Positions 17,476-26,187 of a DNA stretch of 64,000 nucleotides are shown here, piece by piece. Under the pieces are notes generated by a model that saw nothing but the letters and a program-made list of their open reading frames with translations, made no database searches and was not told the DNA's origin. Position numbers and translations under genes: made by a program. Source of the stretch: Deinococcus aquatilis DSM 23025 (GTDB taxonomy: Bacteria > Deinococcota > Deinococci > Deinococcales > Deinococcaceae); contig NZ_KB899698.1 in assembly GCF_000378445.1 (NCBI RefSeq), positions 102,462 to 166,461 of the forward strand. Reading direction: 5' to 3'. How positions within the stretch are numbered: position 1 is the stretch's first letter; every line of letters starts with the position of its first letter.

Positions 17476-18216
17476 TTAGACGCGAGTGGTAAACACGTGG
17501 TTCACCAGCGCGCTGTTCAACAATTGATCGTAGGTGCGCGCGACATGCCCCGCATGGGGCTCCCCAAGCACCACCCCCACCTCGAAGTTGATACCCAAGC
17601 CATGCCCAGTCATGTTCGCCGAGCCCAGCACCACCCGCTCTCGGTCGGCCACCGCGAGCTTCGCGTGGAGCAGACCACTCTGATGATTAGCCGTATAGGC
17701 TCTGAAGGCGGCCTTCATGCGCTCGGCCTCCTGCCGCAGCGCCTCAATCGCCCTGCTCTGCGCGCTGCTCATGTTCCCAAGGTCGTGGCCGATCAGAGTA
17801 ACGTGGACGCCCCGGTGTAAGGCATCACGCAGGTCTCGCTCCATCACGTGAACGCCGCCCGCCGCGATGAACGGGGACATCAACAGCAGCTCGCGCTGCG
17901 CGCTTTGGATGGTCTGCGCCAGGCCTTCCACATAGCTCAGGCCCTGACCCTGAAGCCCTTGAGGCAGCGTCCACAGCAACTGCGTCTCCAGCGCAGCGCT
18001 GCATTGCGCCAGGTAGCCAGCCAAGGGGCGAGGCTGAACTTCCCCTTCCTTGAGGGCGCCTGCTGCCTGCAGTTCGGCCCAAAGGATGTCGCGCCCCCCC
18101 GACCCCAGCAGGTCGTCTGCCCACACCAGGTCGTGGTAATCAGTGTGCTGACCCACGCGCGCCCAGAGGGCACCCGCCATGCGGCTGAGTTGATGGTCGG
18201 TCAGGTTCATAGACAT
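17476..18216 (-). CDS. drmC: DISARM protein DrmC (phospholipase D-like)
   Basis: A 246-aa protein with one PLD active site: LLHAKLAVADRERVVLGSAN gives H-x-K-x4-D and the following GSxN, at about residues 193-212. PLD-family proteins cleave phosphodiesters and usually dimerise to pair two such motifs. In DISARM, DrmC accompanies DrmA and DrmB and is reported to be dispensable in some settings. ATG 18216 overlaps the drmB stop as TGATG. It is the last gene of the operon, followed by a terminator. Confidence 0.88.
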   Translation of the reverse strand: MSMNLTDHQLSRMAGALWARVGQHTDYHDLVWADDLLGSGGRDILWAELQAAGALKEGEVQPRPLAGYLAQCSAALETQLLWTLPQGLQGQGLSYVEGLAQTIQSAQRELLLMSPFIAAGGVHVMERDLRDALHRGVHVTLIGHDLGNMSSAQSRAIEALRQEAERMKAAFRAYTANHQSGLLHAKLAVADRERVVLGSANMTGHGLGINFEVGVVLGEPHAGHVARTYDQLLNSALVNHVFTTRV

Positions 18217-20117
18217 CAACGGTCGCCGGACTCTGTCCAGCTCGTCCAGTACCCGTGGGTGATGCGCCCTTTGCCGAAGCCAGCGTGTTGCGGCAACGGA
18301 CCGCCATACAGCAGCGCACGCGACAGGTACTTATTGAAATGCACGCAGTTGTGCTCGCGGTACAAGCAGCCCGCACAGCTGCTGCCGTCGTGGGCGCAGA
18401 TCGGGTCATAAATGCAGTCGCGCCCCTGCTGACCGGCCTCATGCAGCCACAGCGGCAAGCGCTGTTCAAAGAGGGTCAGCAGCCCACCAATCTTGCTCTC
18501 GGTAAAGCGGTTGGCATACAACGCGAACGACAGCGTTTCTGGCAGCAGGTATTCGCCGATGCTCGACGATGCGTACCCGCTCCACTCCATGCGCTGCAGC
18601 ATGATGTGACTGATGCTATGCAGCAGCGTCTGCACCGCTTCTGCCGCGGGGGTAAGCTCTCCAGGCGCGACGTTGGGATCCCGCAGCGCCGTTCGCCAAA
18701 GCCACGCCCAAGCGGCAGTCGGGTCCGTCGGCGCCGGCCCAGCAACGATCTGGTTGCGAACCAGCCAGCTGGCCACCTTTACCGGATCCAGCTGGAACCA
18801 CAGCGCTTCGGTTTCTGTGGGCAGGGTGTACAGAGGCAGTCGGCCGTCTTCGTCCGCCATGAAAGGGTTGACCGAGCTGCGCCGAGGATCCTTGGTCACC
18901 CGCGTGTAGCCAAACGCAGCCTGCGCGATAGGAAAGTCCTCCACCGCCTCTACCGTGCACAGTCCCAGACTCTGCATGGCTTTTTGGGCGCCATCCAGAA
19001 ACTCACTGCCCCGGACTGCCTCGCCGCGGTCCGTGAGTCGTTCTGCCACCAACTGCGGCGTGGTCAGGCGCATGTTGTCGCGCAGAGCCACATGCTCGAT
19101 CAAGCGCCGGGAAGGGGCGCCGCCCAGCGCCATCCCGAGATGGGTGGTCACCTGATTGATGGCATCCTGACCGGGAGGGTTGTTAACCTTATCATCGTAC
19201 TGCTTCACCAACGCATTCCCAGGATCCGCTTTACGAAGCGCCTCGACAATCTGGCGGTTCATTTCGTCCTTCGCGGCATTCCCCCCAACCCACTGCTCAC
19301 GCTCGCGGGCCAGATCCAGAACTTTCCCGTCCAGCACGCCCCAGGCGCGGGCGAGCAGCAGACTCTCGGCATCTGGCGTATCGCGCAGGCGCTGCTCGTC
19401 ACTCTTGCGAAAATTGATGAAGGTCACAACCAGCGGGTTGTAGAGGCCCGGTTCGCCGGTGGGATAGACGCGCATGTAGCGCTCGTGGTTCGGCCGATTC
19501 TGCTTCTTGGCGTCCTCGCTGTACTCGCATTTGCAGGGCGTCATGCGCAGGGAACGAATCTGCCCGTCGCACTTCACACACACCCAGCGGGCAAGGGCTG
19601 TACGCCCTGGATCGTACAGCTTTGCCTCGGTCCCTCCACAGCTGGGGCAGCGTTCGTTGCGGGGGAGGTTGAGTTCCTGAACGCGCCCGCAGTTGTGTGC
19701 CTCGACGTAGCGCAGCTGCTTCATCGTGCCGCTGCACCCATGGCGGGGACACTGGGCGCGGCGACTCCCTTTGCGCTCCACGTCAGCGTACGCCGTCACG
19801 TAGCCGCACTTGCGGCACTGCACGTTCTCCGGATAGGGCGTGAAACCCACAGCGCGCGGCTGCCCGATGCGAAAGCGGCCCATCCGCTTGGCGGGGTCGC
19901 GTACGTCTGGGAAACGGGTGCGGAAGGTGTCAGTCCACTGGCCAACGGCGTCCCCGATCGCGTCGAACAGCGCGATGTCGTTGAGGCTGTCTTCTTCTAG
20001 GGGGTCGAGTTCGATGGTGGTGACGCGGCACAGGCCGAAGTCGTCGTGGTCGAAGATCGCTTCCGGCAGGTACCGGTACAAGACCTGCGTCTGGCCGCGC
20101 TGAAGTTCTCTGGGCAT
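18216..20117 (-). CDS. drmB: DISARM protein DrmB (DUF1998)
   Basis: A 633-aa protein with the DUF1998 C-terminal zinc cluster (CIYDPICAHDGSSCAGCLY then HNC, residues ~587-610) and N-terminal Zn-ribbon pairs (CRKCGY, CPRHGC, CPSCGG, CVKC). The long central helical region includes LLHSISHIMLQR, typical of this domain. DrmB forms a complex with the helicase DrmA that recognises invading phage DNA. A GAGGA Shine-Dalgarno precedes ATG 20117, and 65 bp separate it from drmA. Confidence 0.9.
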   Translation of the reverse strand: MPRELQRGQTQVLYRYLPEAIFDHDDFGLCRVTTIELDPLEEDSLNDIALFDAIGDAVGQWTDTFRTRFPDVRDPAKRMGRFRIGQPRAVGFTPYPENVQCRKCGYVTAYADVERKGSRRAQCPRHGCSGTMKQLRYVEAHNCGRVQELNLPRNERCPSCGGTEAKLYDPGRTALARWVCVKCDGQIRSLRMTPCKCEYSEDAKKQNRPNHERYMRVYPTGEPGLYNPLVVTFINFRKSDEQRLRDTPDAESLLLARAWGVLDGKVLDLAREREQWVGGNAAKDEMNRQIVEALRKADPGNALVKQYDDKVNNPPGQDAINQVTTHLGMALGGAPSRRLIEHVALRDNMRLTTPQLVAERLTDRGEAVRGSEFLDGAQKAMQSLGLCTVEAVEDFPIAQAAFGYTRVTKDPRRSSVNPFMADEDGRLPLYTLPTETEALWFQLDPVKVASWLVRNQIVAGPAPTDPTAAWAWLWRTALRDPNVAPGELTPAAEAVQTLLHSISHIMLQRMEWSGYASSSIGEYLLPETLSFALYANRFTESKIGGLLTLFEQRLPLWLHEAGQQGRDCIYDPICAHDGSSCAGCLYREHNCVHFNKYLSRALLYGGPLPQHAGFGKGRITHGYWTSWTESGDR

Positions 20118-20182
20118 GAAGTCCTCAAAATGGGCAGAGCTTCCGGGGGTGGCTCGCTCAGCCTCTTACCCCGGGGAAAGGT

Positions 20183-23100
20183 TTATTTGCCGGAGTGCTC
20201 GAACCAGTCCAGCGTGTCGTAGGGGACGCTATCGGGGCGGAAGGGAATGGAACGTTCCACATCGCGCAGACTTGTCATCGGCTTTGGATTGAGCGCGTCT
20301 CCCAGGTTCTGGCGTGCAGCCGTCTTGGTGTGCTGCACCAGGCGGGCATGCAGCAGCCCGTAGGCTTCATCAATTAGCGCGACCTGGCCAGACTCAAGTT
20401 CCGCGTCGTAGTTGCTATCACCGAGCGCCTGAGCGCCGCGCAGGTGGTCGGTGATCCACAGGTGCGCGCCGCCGGGTGTCAGTGGCCGGTCAAGCCATTT
20501 CAGCGCCTGGGTGACGTTCTTGAGCTGCGTCATTCTCGTCTTCTGCGGCTTGTCCTTCTCGGTCGGCATAGCCAGGCCGTAGATCAGCCCCGCGACGGTG
20601 CCACTGAGGGTGCGGCGCAGCGCCTGCTTGGCAAAGCGGTTGACCGGCACCGGCGTGACCATGCGGTCCAAGTGTTGGTGGTATTCCTGGAAGCGGCTGT
20701 AGATGCTGGACGCCCGCAGATTGCGCACCGGCAGCACGACCACCACCAGGCCGACTTTCTTGCGGCCGCTGCGGCTGGAGGCCTGGATGTATTCGGCCGT
20801 CTCGGCGGGATACTTCTCCATCACCATCAGGTTGCAACGCTCCAAATCAACCCCGTGGCTGATCACGTTGGTGGCGACCAACGCATCGACGTGCAACGCG
20901 GACTTCCAGTCCTCCGGGCTCTCAATCTCCTCGATCACCCCCGCAATTTCCCCGGTGCTCGACCGTCCCGAGAGATAGCGGACGCCCAGATCCCGCGCGC
21001 CATTCAGAATTTCCTTGCTGGCGTCGTTCAGGAAGTCCTTGACGCGGGTGCCGCCGGTGAGGCTGGCCACATAGGTCAGCGACATGGAGTAGTAGTGCCG
21101 CAGGGCGGCGAGCTCCCCGGGCGTGGTTGTCTCCTTCAGCGCTGCGAGGGTGGCTGCCTCTTCTTCGAACAGTTTCGTGACGGTCGAATTCAGAATTCGC
21201 GCGCAGCGGGCGGCCGCTTCCGTAGAAAGCCCGCTGGGCCGGAACGCCACGAACACGCGCGCGGTCTTCGCCACGCCGGGCGCGGTCTCCTCAATCTTGG
21301 CGTAGAAATTCTCGTGCCGCTTGTAGCCGCGGCTCGGGAAGCGCCGGGCGTCTCGGACTCCATAGAGGTGACGGGTCTGGTGCTCAAAGCCCTCAATGGT
21401 AGCTGTGGCAGCAATGACCTTGGACTTTTTACCGCCGGCTTGCTCTTCGCAATAGCGAATCAAAGTCTCGTAATGACCGGCGAAGGCGCCAAGCTCTTCT
21501 TGCAGCAGGTGCAACTCATCTTGCAAGTGCAAGGTCGGCGAGGGGTCCTTGGGTTGAATCAGCGGCAGTTTAGCGATGTCCTGCATCTTGAGGTCGCAGC
21601 CGTAGATGCAAAAGTCGATGTTGCCGTACCCGTGGGTCGGGCACTTCCAGCGGGGCCCGGCCCAGAGAATGCCGAAGCGCTCCTGCATGCCCAGCGTGGC
21701 CGCCTTGTCCACCGTGCCGACGATCAGCGCCGGCAACGTGCGGTAGATCTCCGCGTCAGTGATCACCACGGGCAGGTAATACATGCACTTCGGGTCTTGA
21801 CAGCGGTGGTAGAGCCGACTTTGCTTGGGGCGGGGCTCCATCTTTACCGTGCCCTTCCCCCCGCACTTGGGACAGTCGGCGATCATCTTGAATTTCTCGC
21901 AGCTCTCTGGCGTGGCGTGATCCTTGAAGAACTTGTCGTCCAGTGTGTTCGGTGTGGTGCTGCTGCCCACAAAGTATCCGAGCAGCAGCTTGTCGTGCTC
22001 GCCTTGGATGCCCAGCCCGTCAAGCTCGATCTGCGCCTCATGGATCATCGTCACCGCGCGCTGCAGCTGCTGCACGCTGAGCATCCGCAGGGGGAAGCGC
22101 AGCCAGGCGGTCACTCCCATGGTCTTGCCCCGTAGGCGGTCGTACAGGATCGCGCAGCAGATCAGCCCCAAATAGCTCTCGGTTTTGCCGCCGCCGGTGG
22201 GGAACCAGAGTACATCCGCAATGTCGAGATCTCCAGTCCAGTCATGGTGGTGGCCCAGGTGATCTTCGCCCTCAGACACGTTCTCCCGCAGCGCCAGCGC
22301 GGGCAGCTGCGTGACGATGAAGGCAATCTGGAACAGGCGCCACCGGTCGAACCCCTTTTTGGCCGCGATCCGTCCCATCACCCGGTTCATTGCCTGGAAA
22401 GCGCGCAGCAGCTCAGGTTGCGCGCGCAGCGCCGCGATGCCCGCGGCAAAGCGGTGCACTTCTCCCTGGAATCTCTCAAAGTCAGTCTGGCATTCAATGA
22501 GTTCTTCCGGCGTCAGGCCTTCGCTGTTCGCGCCCAACACCTTGTCCTGCCAGTGGGTGACCTCGGCCTCCATCGCCGCGTAAATTTCAGCCAGCACATC
22601 GAAGGTGTTCTCAGCGAAGCGGCCGAACTCGGTGGGCAGATGATCTTTGGTGGTCAGGCGGGGCTGGTCGAAACGCGCAAGGGCATGGGTCTCGAAGTGC
22701 CCGGTGTGTTGGTCGATGGTCACGGACGTGTTGTGCCCGACCCCCCAGACCCGCCGGTCGTACTGGTAGTCGCGGGGAATGGGCAGGATTTCGATCGGGG
22801 CGACCATCCCCTGGGTCACGTCGCCCCACAAGCGCGCGTCGGCCAGAATGTTGACGTTGTCCTGGGTGCGAACATCATTGCGCAGCGTGTCGTTGGACAG
22901 GTACAGGCTGACCCGCACGTTGCCGTTCGCCTGGGGCTCGGTTCGGATCATTAGAGAAGCCTGGAGCGCTGGATCCGGTCGACCGGGCTTCTTGTCCCGC
23001 ATGTGCGCGGCAATGAATTTTTCAAAGGCCGGCTCGTCTTTCAAATCGGCCTCGGTCAGCTGCGCGCCAGCGCGGGTGGCCATCGTGTTCTCCGGGGCTG

Positions 23101-23830
23101 GCCGGTCGACCAGGGCGCGGGTGATGGCGTCGTCCAGGGCAGTCTGAATTCGGCCAGCGTCCCGCTGCTCGGTCATCTTGGTCGCGTCCAGCGTGAAGGT
23201 TAGGTTCTCGAGCTGCACCGCGTTGCGCCGCAGAGCGTATGCCAGGGTCATCGCCGTATCCGACTGCTTGCCGCGCTTCCCTTTCGGCACTGGAGTAGGG
23301 GGCGTTGGGGCCTTGGGGGCGGTGCCCGGCCGGTAGGTGCCGCCGAGAGACTCGAGCTGCTGGCGGTAGGTTGGCAGGTGCGTGGTGTAAAAGGCGAAGG
23401 ACAGGTTCACGGTGACGCTGACCTTCCCGTCCACAGGGGTGAGCATCAGCTCGCACCCCAGAGCCGAGGGGGGGCGGCGCGGCACATCTTGGTCGTCCAC
23501 CCGCTCTACTGGAGCTCGGCGCACCTCCGGCTCCTCGTCGTCTGCTTCGCCGCTAGTCTCCGCCTTGGGATTGGGTGCCGCGAGGGGAACTGCTCTGGCC
23601 ACCTTCAGCGGGGCAGCCGGGCTTTCGCCTTCAGCCATCTCCCCGGCATCGAGAGGCTCCGCCTCATCAGGATTGCGCCAGGGCGCCAGAACACCAAGAT
23701 GGCACTCGTCGATGGGGAGGCGGTTGACCAGGGTCAGTTCTTCCCGGCCAGCGAGCCGGCGTTCCAGGCGGTTGATAAAGTGATTGACGATCTCGATTTC
23801 CTGTGGGTAACGGGTGGGGGGAGCGCTCAC
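20183..23830 (-). CDS. drmA: DISARM helicase DrmA (SF2)
   Basis: A 1,215-aa SF2 helicase. Motif I is WFPTGGGKTESYLGLI, motif II LQDELHLL, motif III AATATIEGF, and motifs V/VI NVISHGVDLERCN and QASSRSGRK, so the core is intact. A Zn-ribbon (CPKCGG) lies between the helicase lobes. Known DrmA proteins bind and translocate on DNA with DrmB. The frame is open from TTG 23875, but GTG 23830 is chosen because AAGGAG lies 8 nt upstream. Order and strand are shared with drmE and drmB. Confidence 0.9.
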   Translation of the reverse strand: MSAPPTRYPQEIEIVNHFINRLERRLAGREELTLVNRLPIDECHLGVLAPWRNPDEAEPLDAGEMAEGESPAAPLKVARAVPLAAPNPKAETSGEADDEEPEVRRAPVERVDDQDVPRRPPSALGCELMLTPVDGKVSVTVNLSFAFYTTHLPTYRQQLESLGGTYRPGTAPKAPTPPTPVPKGKRGKQSDTAMTLAYALRRNAVQLENLTFTLDATKMTEQRDAGRIQTALDDAITRALVDRPAPENTMATRAGAQLTEADLKDEPAFEKFIAAHMRDKKPGRPDPALQASLMIRTEPQANGNVRVSLYLSNDTLRNDVRTQDNVNILADARLWGDVTQGMVAPIEILPIPRDYQYDRRVWGVGHNTSVTIDQHTGHFETHALARFDQPRLTTKDHLPTEFGRFAENTFDVLAEIYAAMEAEVTHWQDKVLGANSEGLTPEELIECQTDFERFQGEVHRFAAGIAALRAQPELLRAFQAMNRVMGRIAAKKGFDRWRLFQIAFIVTQLPALALRENVSEGEDHLGHHHDWTGDLDIADVLWFPTGGGKTESYLGLICCAILYDRLRGKTMGVTAWLRFPLRMLSVQQLQRAVTMIHEAQIELDGLGIQGEHDKLLLGYFVGSSTTPNTLDDKFFKDHATPESCEKFKMIADCPKCGGKGTVKMEPRPKQSRLYHRCQDPKCMYYLPVVITDAEIYRTLPALIVGTVDKAATLGMQERFGILWAGPRWKCPTHGYGNIDFCIYGCDLKMQDIAKLPLIQPKDPSPTLHLQDELHLLQEELGAFAGHYETLIRYCEEQAGGKKSKVIAATATIEGFEHQTRHLYGVRDARRFPSRGYKRHENFYAKIEETAPGVAKTARVFVAFRPSGLSTEAAARCARILNSTVTKLFEEEAATLAALKETTTPGELAALRHYYSMSLTYVASLTGGTRVKDFLNDASKEILNGARDLGVRYLSGRSSTGEIAGVIEEIESPEDWKSALHVDALVATNVISHGVDLERCNLMVMEKYPAETAEYIQASSRSGRKKVGLVVVVLPVRNLRASSIYSRFQEYHQHLDRMVTPVPVNRFAKQALRRTLSGTVAGLIYGLAMPTEKDKPQKTRMTQLKNVTQALKWLDRPLTPGGAHLWITDHLRGAQALGDSNYDAELESGQVALIDEAYGLLHARLVQHTKTAARQNLGDALNPKPMTSLRDVERSIPFRPDSVPYDTLDWFEHSGK

Positions 23831-23871
23831 GTAATTTCTCCTTCGGAAAAGTTGGATGGGCAGAGGGGCGG

Positions 23872-26187
23872 TCAAGCAACAGAAGCAGTGGGCTGCAGGC
23901 GTGTGACTTGCGTCACGCGGCGCAGTTCCACGGCTGCGAGCACTTCACTCACGTGTGCGTCGAGCTGGCGCGAGCTGTTCAGAGCGGCTTTGTACCCCTC
24001 GCCGGTGGCGATGGCACGCAGCACGGCGTGCAGCGCCCGACCGGCGGACCGGTTGCGGTTGCGCACCCCCTGAATCGCTTCGTAGGTGTGTGTGATCATG
24101 GCCTCGTTCGGGTACAGCCCACTGCGCAGCGCAAGCAGACGCATGTGGGAAAAGCTCTGCGGCTCGTTGCCGAACTCGGTCAACCAGCTGCGCAGGGTGG
24201 TGTAGTGGACATCAAGGCCGTCTTGTTGCAGCGCCCGCTCCAAGGCGCGAATACTCGGGTACTGATCGAGCAGGATAATTTTGGCGTGCCGCCACAGCTG
24301 CAGGGCGATCTGATGCCCGCGCGAAGACCGTGCGTCAAGCACCTCCACCAGGCGTTCGAACAATGTGCTGTAAGCGTCGTCCACCATGCTGACAACGTGC
24401 ATGCCTGCGGCCACATCTCTGGCACAGTGCCGAACCAGCTGCCCGGTATCGGGGTAGAACACGTCCACGATGCGTTTCTCAGGTAGAGTCTGCACTTCAC
24501 CGTCTTCGTAGCGCACTGTTACCTGCCCCCCAGACATTTGCAGGGGCGAGGGGCGGATCCCCGGTGCGCCTGGCTCCAAGTCCAAGCGGCGCAGTTCAGC
24601 GCTCACGAGCTCGTCCATGTCCAGGTGCAGGCCCTGGGTCTCTACAGTTTGCAGGAGGCGAATCGGCTGACCATCCAGACCTTCGATGTGCAGTTCAGGG
24701 CGGGGCGAGGAAGTCATCAGGTCACCGGGGGGGCAGGTCATACCCAAGCACGTCAGGGTCGAGCGCAGGTGATCGGTGGCTTCCAAAGCCTCCAGCTCCG
24801 CATAGCTGCGGTGGTGCAGGCCCTGTTCAAGCGGCACTTCGTGGGGGTAAAGAATGCTTTCCGCGGCGACGGTGGGATAGACGTCAAGGTAGCGCAGCGT
24901 CCCGTGGCGGTATCCAGGCAGGACACTGCGCCAAGTCTGGCCGGCGCTTGCACGGCGCGCTTCCTCACGGGCATGCAGGAACTCGATCTGTCCGCTGAGT
25001 TCGTGCCTGTCCAGTCCAGGAATGAGGAGGGTGACGGCCCGGCGCAGCAGCTCGGTCTCGGCCCGGCTGGGAGCGACCACGATCAGGGGCGGGCCAGGCT
25101 CGCCCAGCAGGGTCTCGATCCGCTGCGTGAGGGCGTAGAGCTTCACGGGCTCCTGGCGCTGACTGAGAAGGTCGTAAGCTTCCCGCAACAAGGCCGTGAG
25201 CTGCACCCAGGGGCCTTGCAGGGCGGCGTTGGGCAGGCTTATGCCCGTCAGCTGGTCGATTTGCTCACGCAGCATCAGACCGCCCCAGCCTTTCCGGGCC
25301 AGCGCTTCGTACTGCAGCAGCGGCACAGCCAGCTGGCGCATTCGGTGGTAGATGCTCCAGGCGTCCAGCAGGGCGGGGGCGCTGCGCGCGAGCCCCATCA
25401 GGGTCACGAGCAACCCGCGCACCTCAGCGAGCGCACGGTCGAATGCTGGGTCGTCCTGACACACGTAGACCCGGCGCTGAGGGGCAGTGGTGCTTGGAGC
25501 GGGACCGCGCAATTCCTCTGCCACGGCCTGCTGCGGGCCGGGGGACCACAGCCAGGTCAGACGCGCGGCAGGGTTCCCCAGCTCAGCGAGAAGGCGTTCC
25601 CCGAGCGGCGGCGTGAGAAAGATTCGCAGGGGCGCGGCCCGCGTGGCGCGTTCCAGTTCACCCAGGCGCGAGAACGTCCGTGGGTGCGTGGCGTCAACGA
25701 TCACTGCGCCGATGTTGCTGGGGAGGGCCTCCAAGCGAGTGATCCAGCCAGGGTTGGCGACGATGACGTGGGGGCGGTCATCCACGACAGGGTGGTAGCG
25801 AGAGAACGATTCGACCGACCAGAATTGACTGAACCGAATATCGCTGCCCTCAAGTTCCAGGTTTTCCAGGTGTTCGAGGCTCCCGGTGATGGCGTGGGTG
25901 ACCAGCAACAGGTTGCCACTCAGGCGCTGGCCTCCCAGATGTTGATGCAAGAAATCGGTAACCAGTAGACCGGTAGCGGCTATCACGGCGCTTTGCGCTC
26001 CATCTGGCGGCATCACGATGTTGACCAGGGGCCGCTCCCCGGAGGGGCGAGTGAGCAGTTGGGAGGCCAGAAGAGCCGTGGCCTTCTGGGCAGGCGTGGT
26101 TCCGCGCGGTAGGACCTGGTGGTGCAGCATGCCGCGTGCGGCGCTGCGCTCCATCTGCGCCAGCTGCAGGAACGCCCGCACCCACAT
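23872..26187 (-). CDS. drmE: DISARM protein DrmE-like, 771 aa
   Basis: A large soluble protein with a degenerate helicase-like layout: NIVMPPDGAQ where a P-loop would be, VIVANPGWITRLE, then AVIVDATHPRTF in the DExH position, and LIVVAPSR at the start of a second lobe. No intact Walker A Lys-Ser/Thr is visible. Size, position between methylase and drmA, and these features match the DrmE component of some DISARM loci, whose function is unknown. ATG 26187 overlaps the methylase stop (TGATG). I am fairly but not fully sure of the family. Confidence 0.7.
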   Translation of the reverse strand: MWVRAFLQLAQMERSAARGMLHHQVLPRGTTPAQKATALLASQLLTRPSGERPLVNIVMPPDGAQSAVIAATGLLVTDFLHQHLGGQRLSGNLLLVTHAITGSLEHLENLELEGSDIRFSQFWSVESFSRYHPVVDDRPHVIVANPGWITRLEALPSNIGAVIVDATHPRTFSRLGELERATRAAPLRIFLTPPLGERLLAELGNPAARLTWLWSPGPQQAVAEELRGPAPSTTAPQRRVYVCQDDPAFDRALAEVRGLLVTLMGLARSAPALLDAWSIYHRMRQLAVPLLQYEALARKGWGGLMLREQIDQLTGISLPNAALQGPWVQLTALLREAYDLLSQRQEPVKLYALTQRIETLLGEPGPPLIVVAPSRAETELLRRAVTLLIPGLDRHELSGQIEFLHAREEARRASAGQTWRSVLPGYRHGTLRYLDVYPTVAAESILYPHEVPLEQGLHHRSYAELEALEATDHLRSTLTCLGMTCPPGDLMTSSPRPELHIEGLDGQPIRLLQTVETQGLHLDMDELVSAELRRLDLEPGAPGIRPSPLQMSGGQVTVRYEDGEVQTLPEKRIVDVFYPDTGQLVRHCARDVAAGMHVVSMVDDAYSTLFERLVEVLDARSSRGHQIALQLWRHAKIILLDQYPSIRALERALQQDGLDVHYTTLRSWLTEFGNEPQSFSHMRLLALRSGLYPNEAMITHTYEAIQGVRNRNRSAGRALHAVLRAIATGEGYKAALNSSRQLDAHVSEVLAAVELRRVTQVTRLQPTASVA

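Noticed and set aside
18255..22135. Long plus-strand open frames (18255-20000 and 20444-22135)
   Set aside because: They lie opposite drmB and drmA and have no recognisable motifs; GC-rich coding DNA often leaves such frames open.
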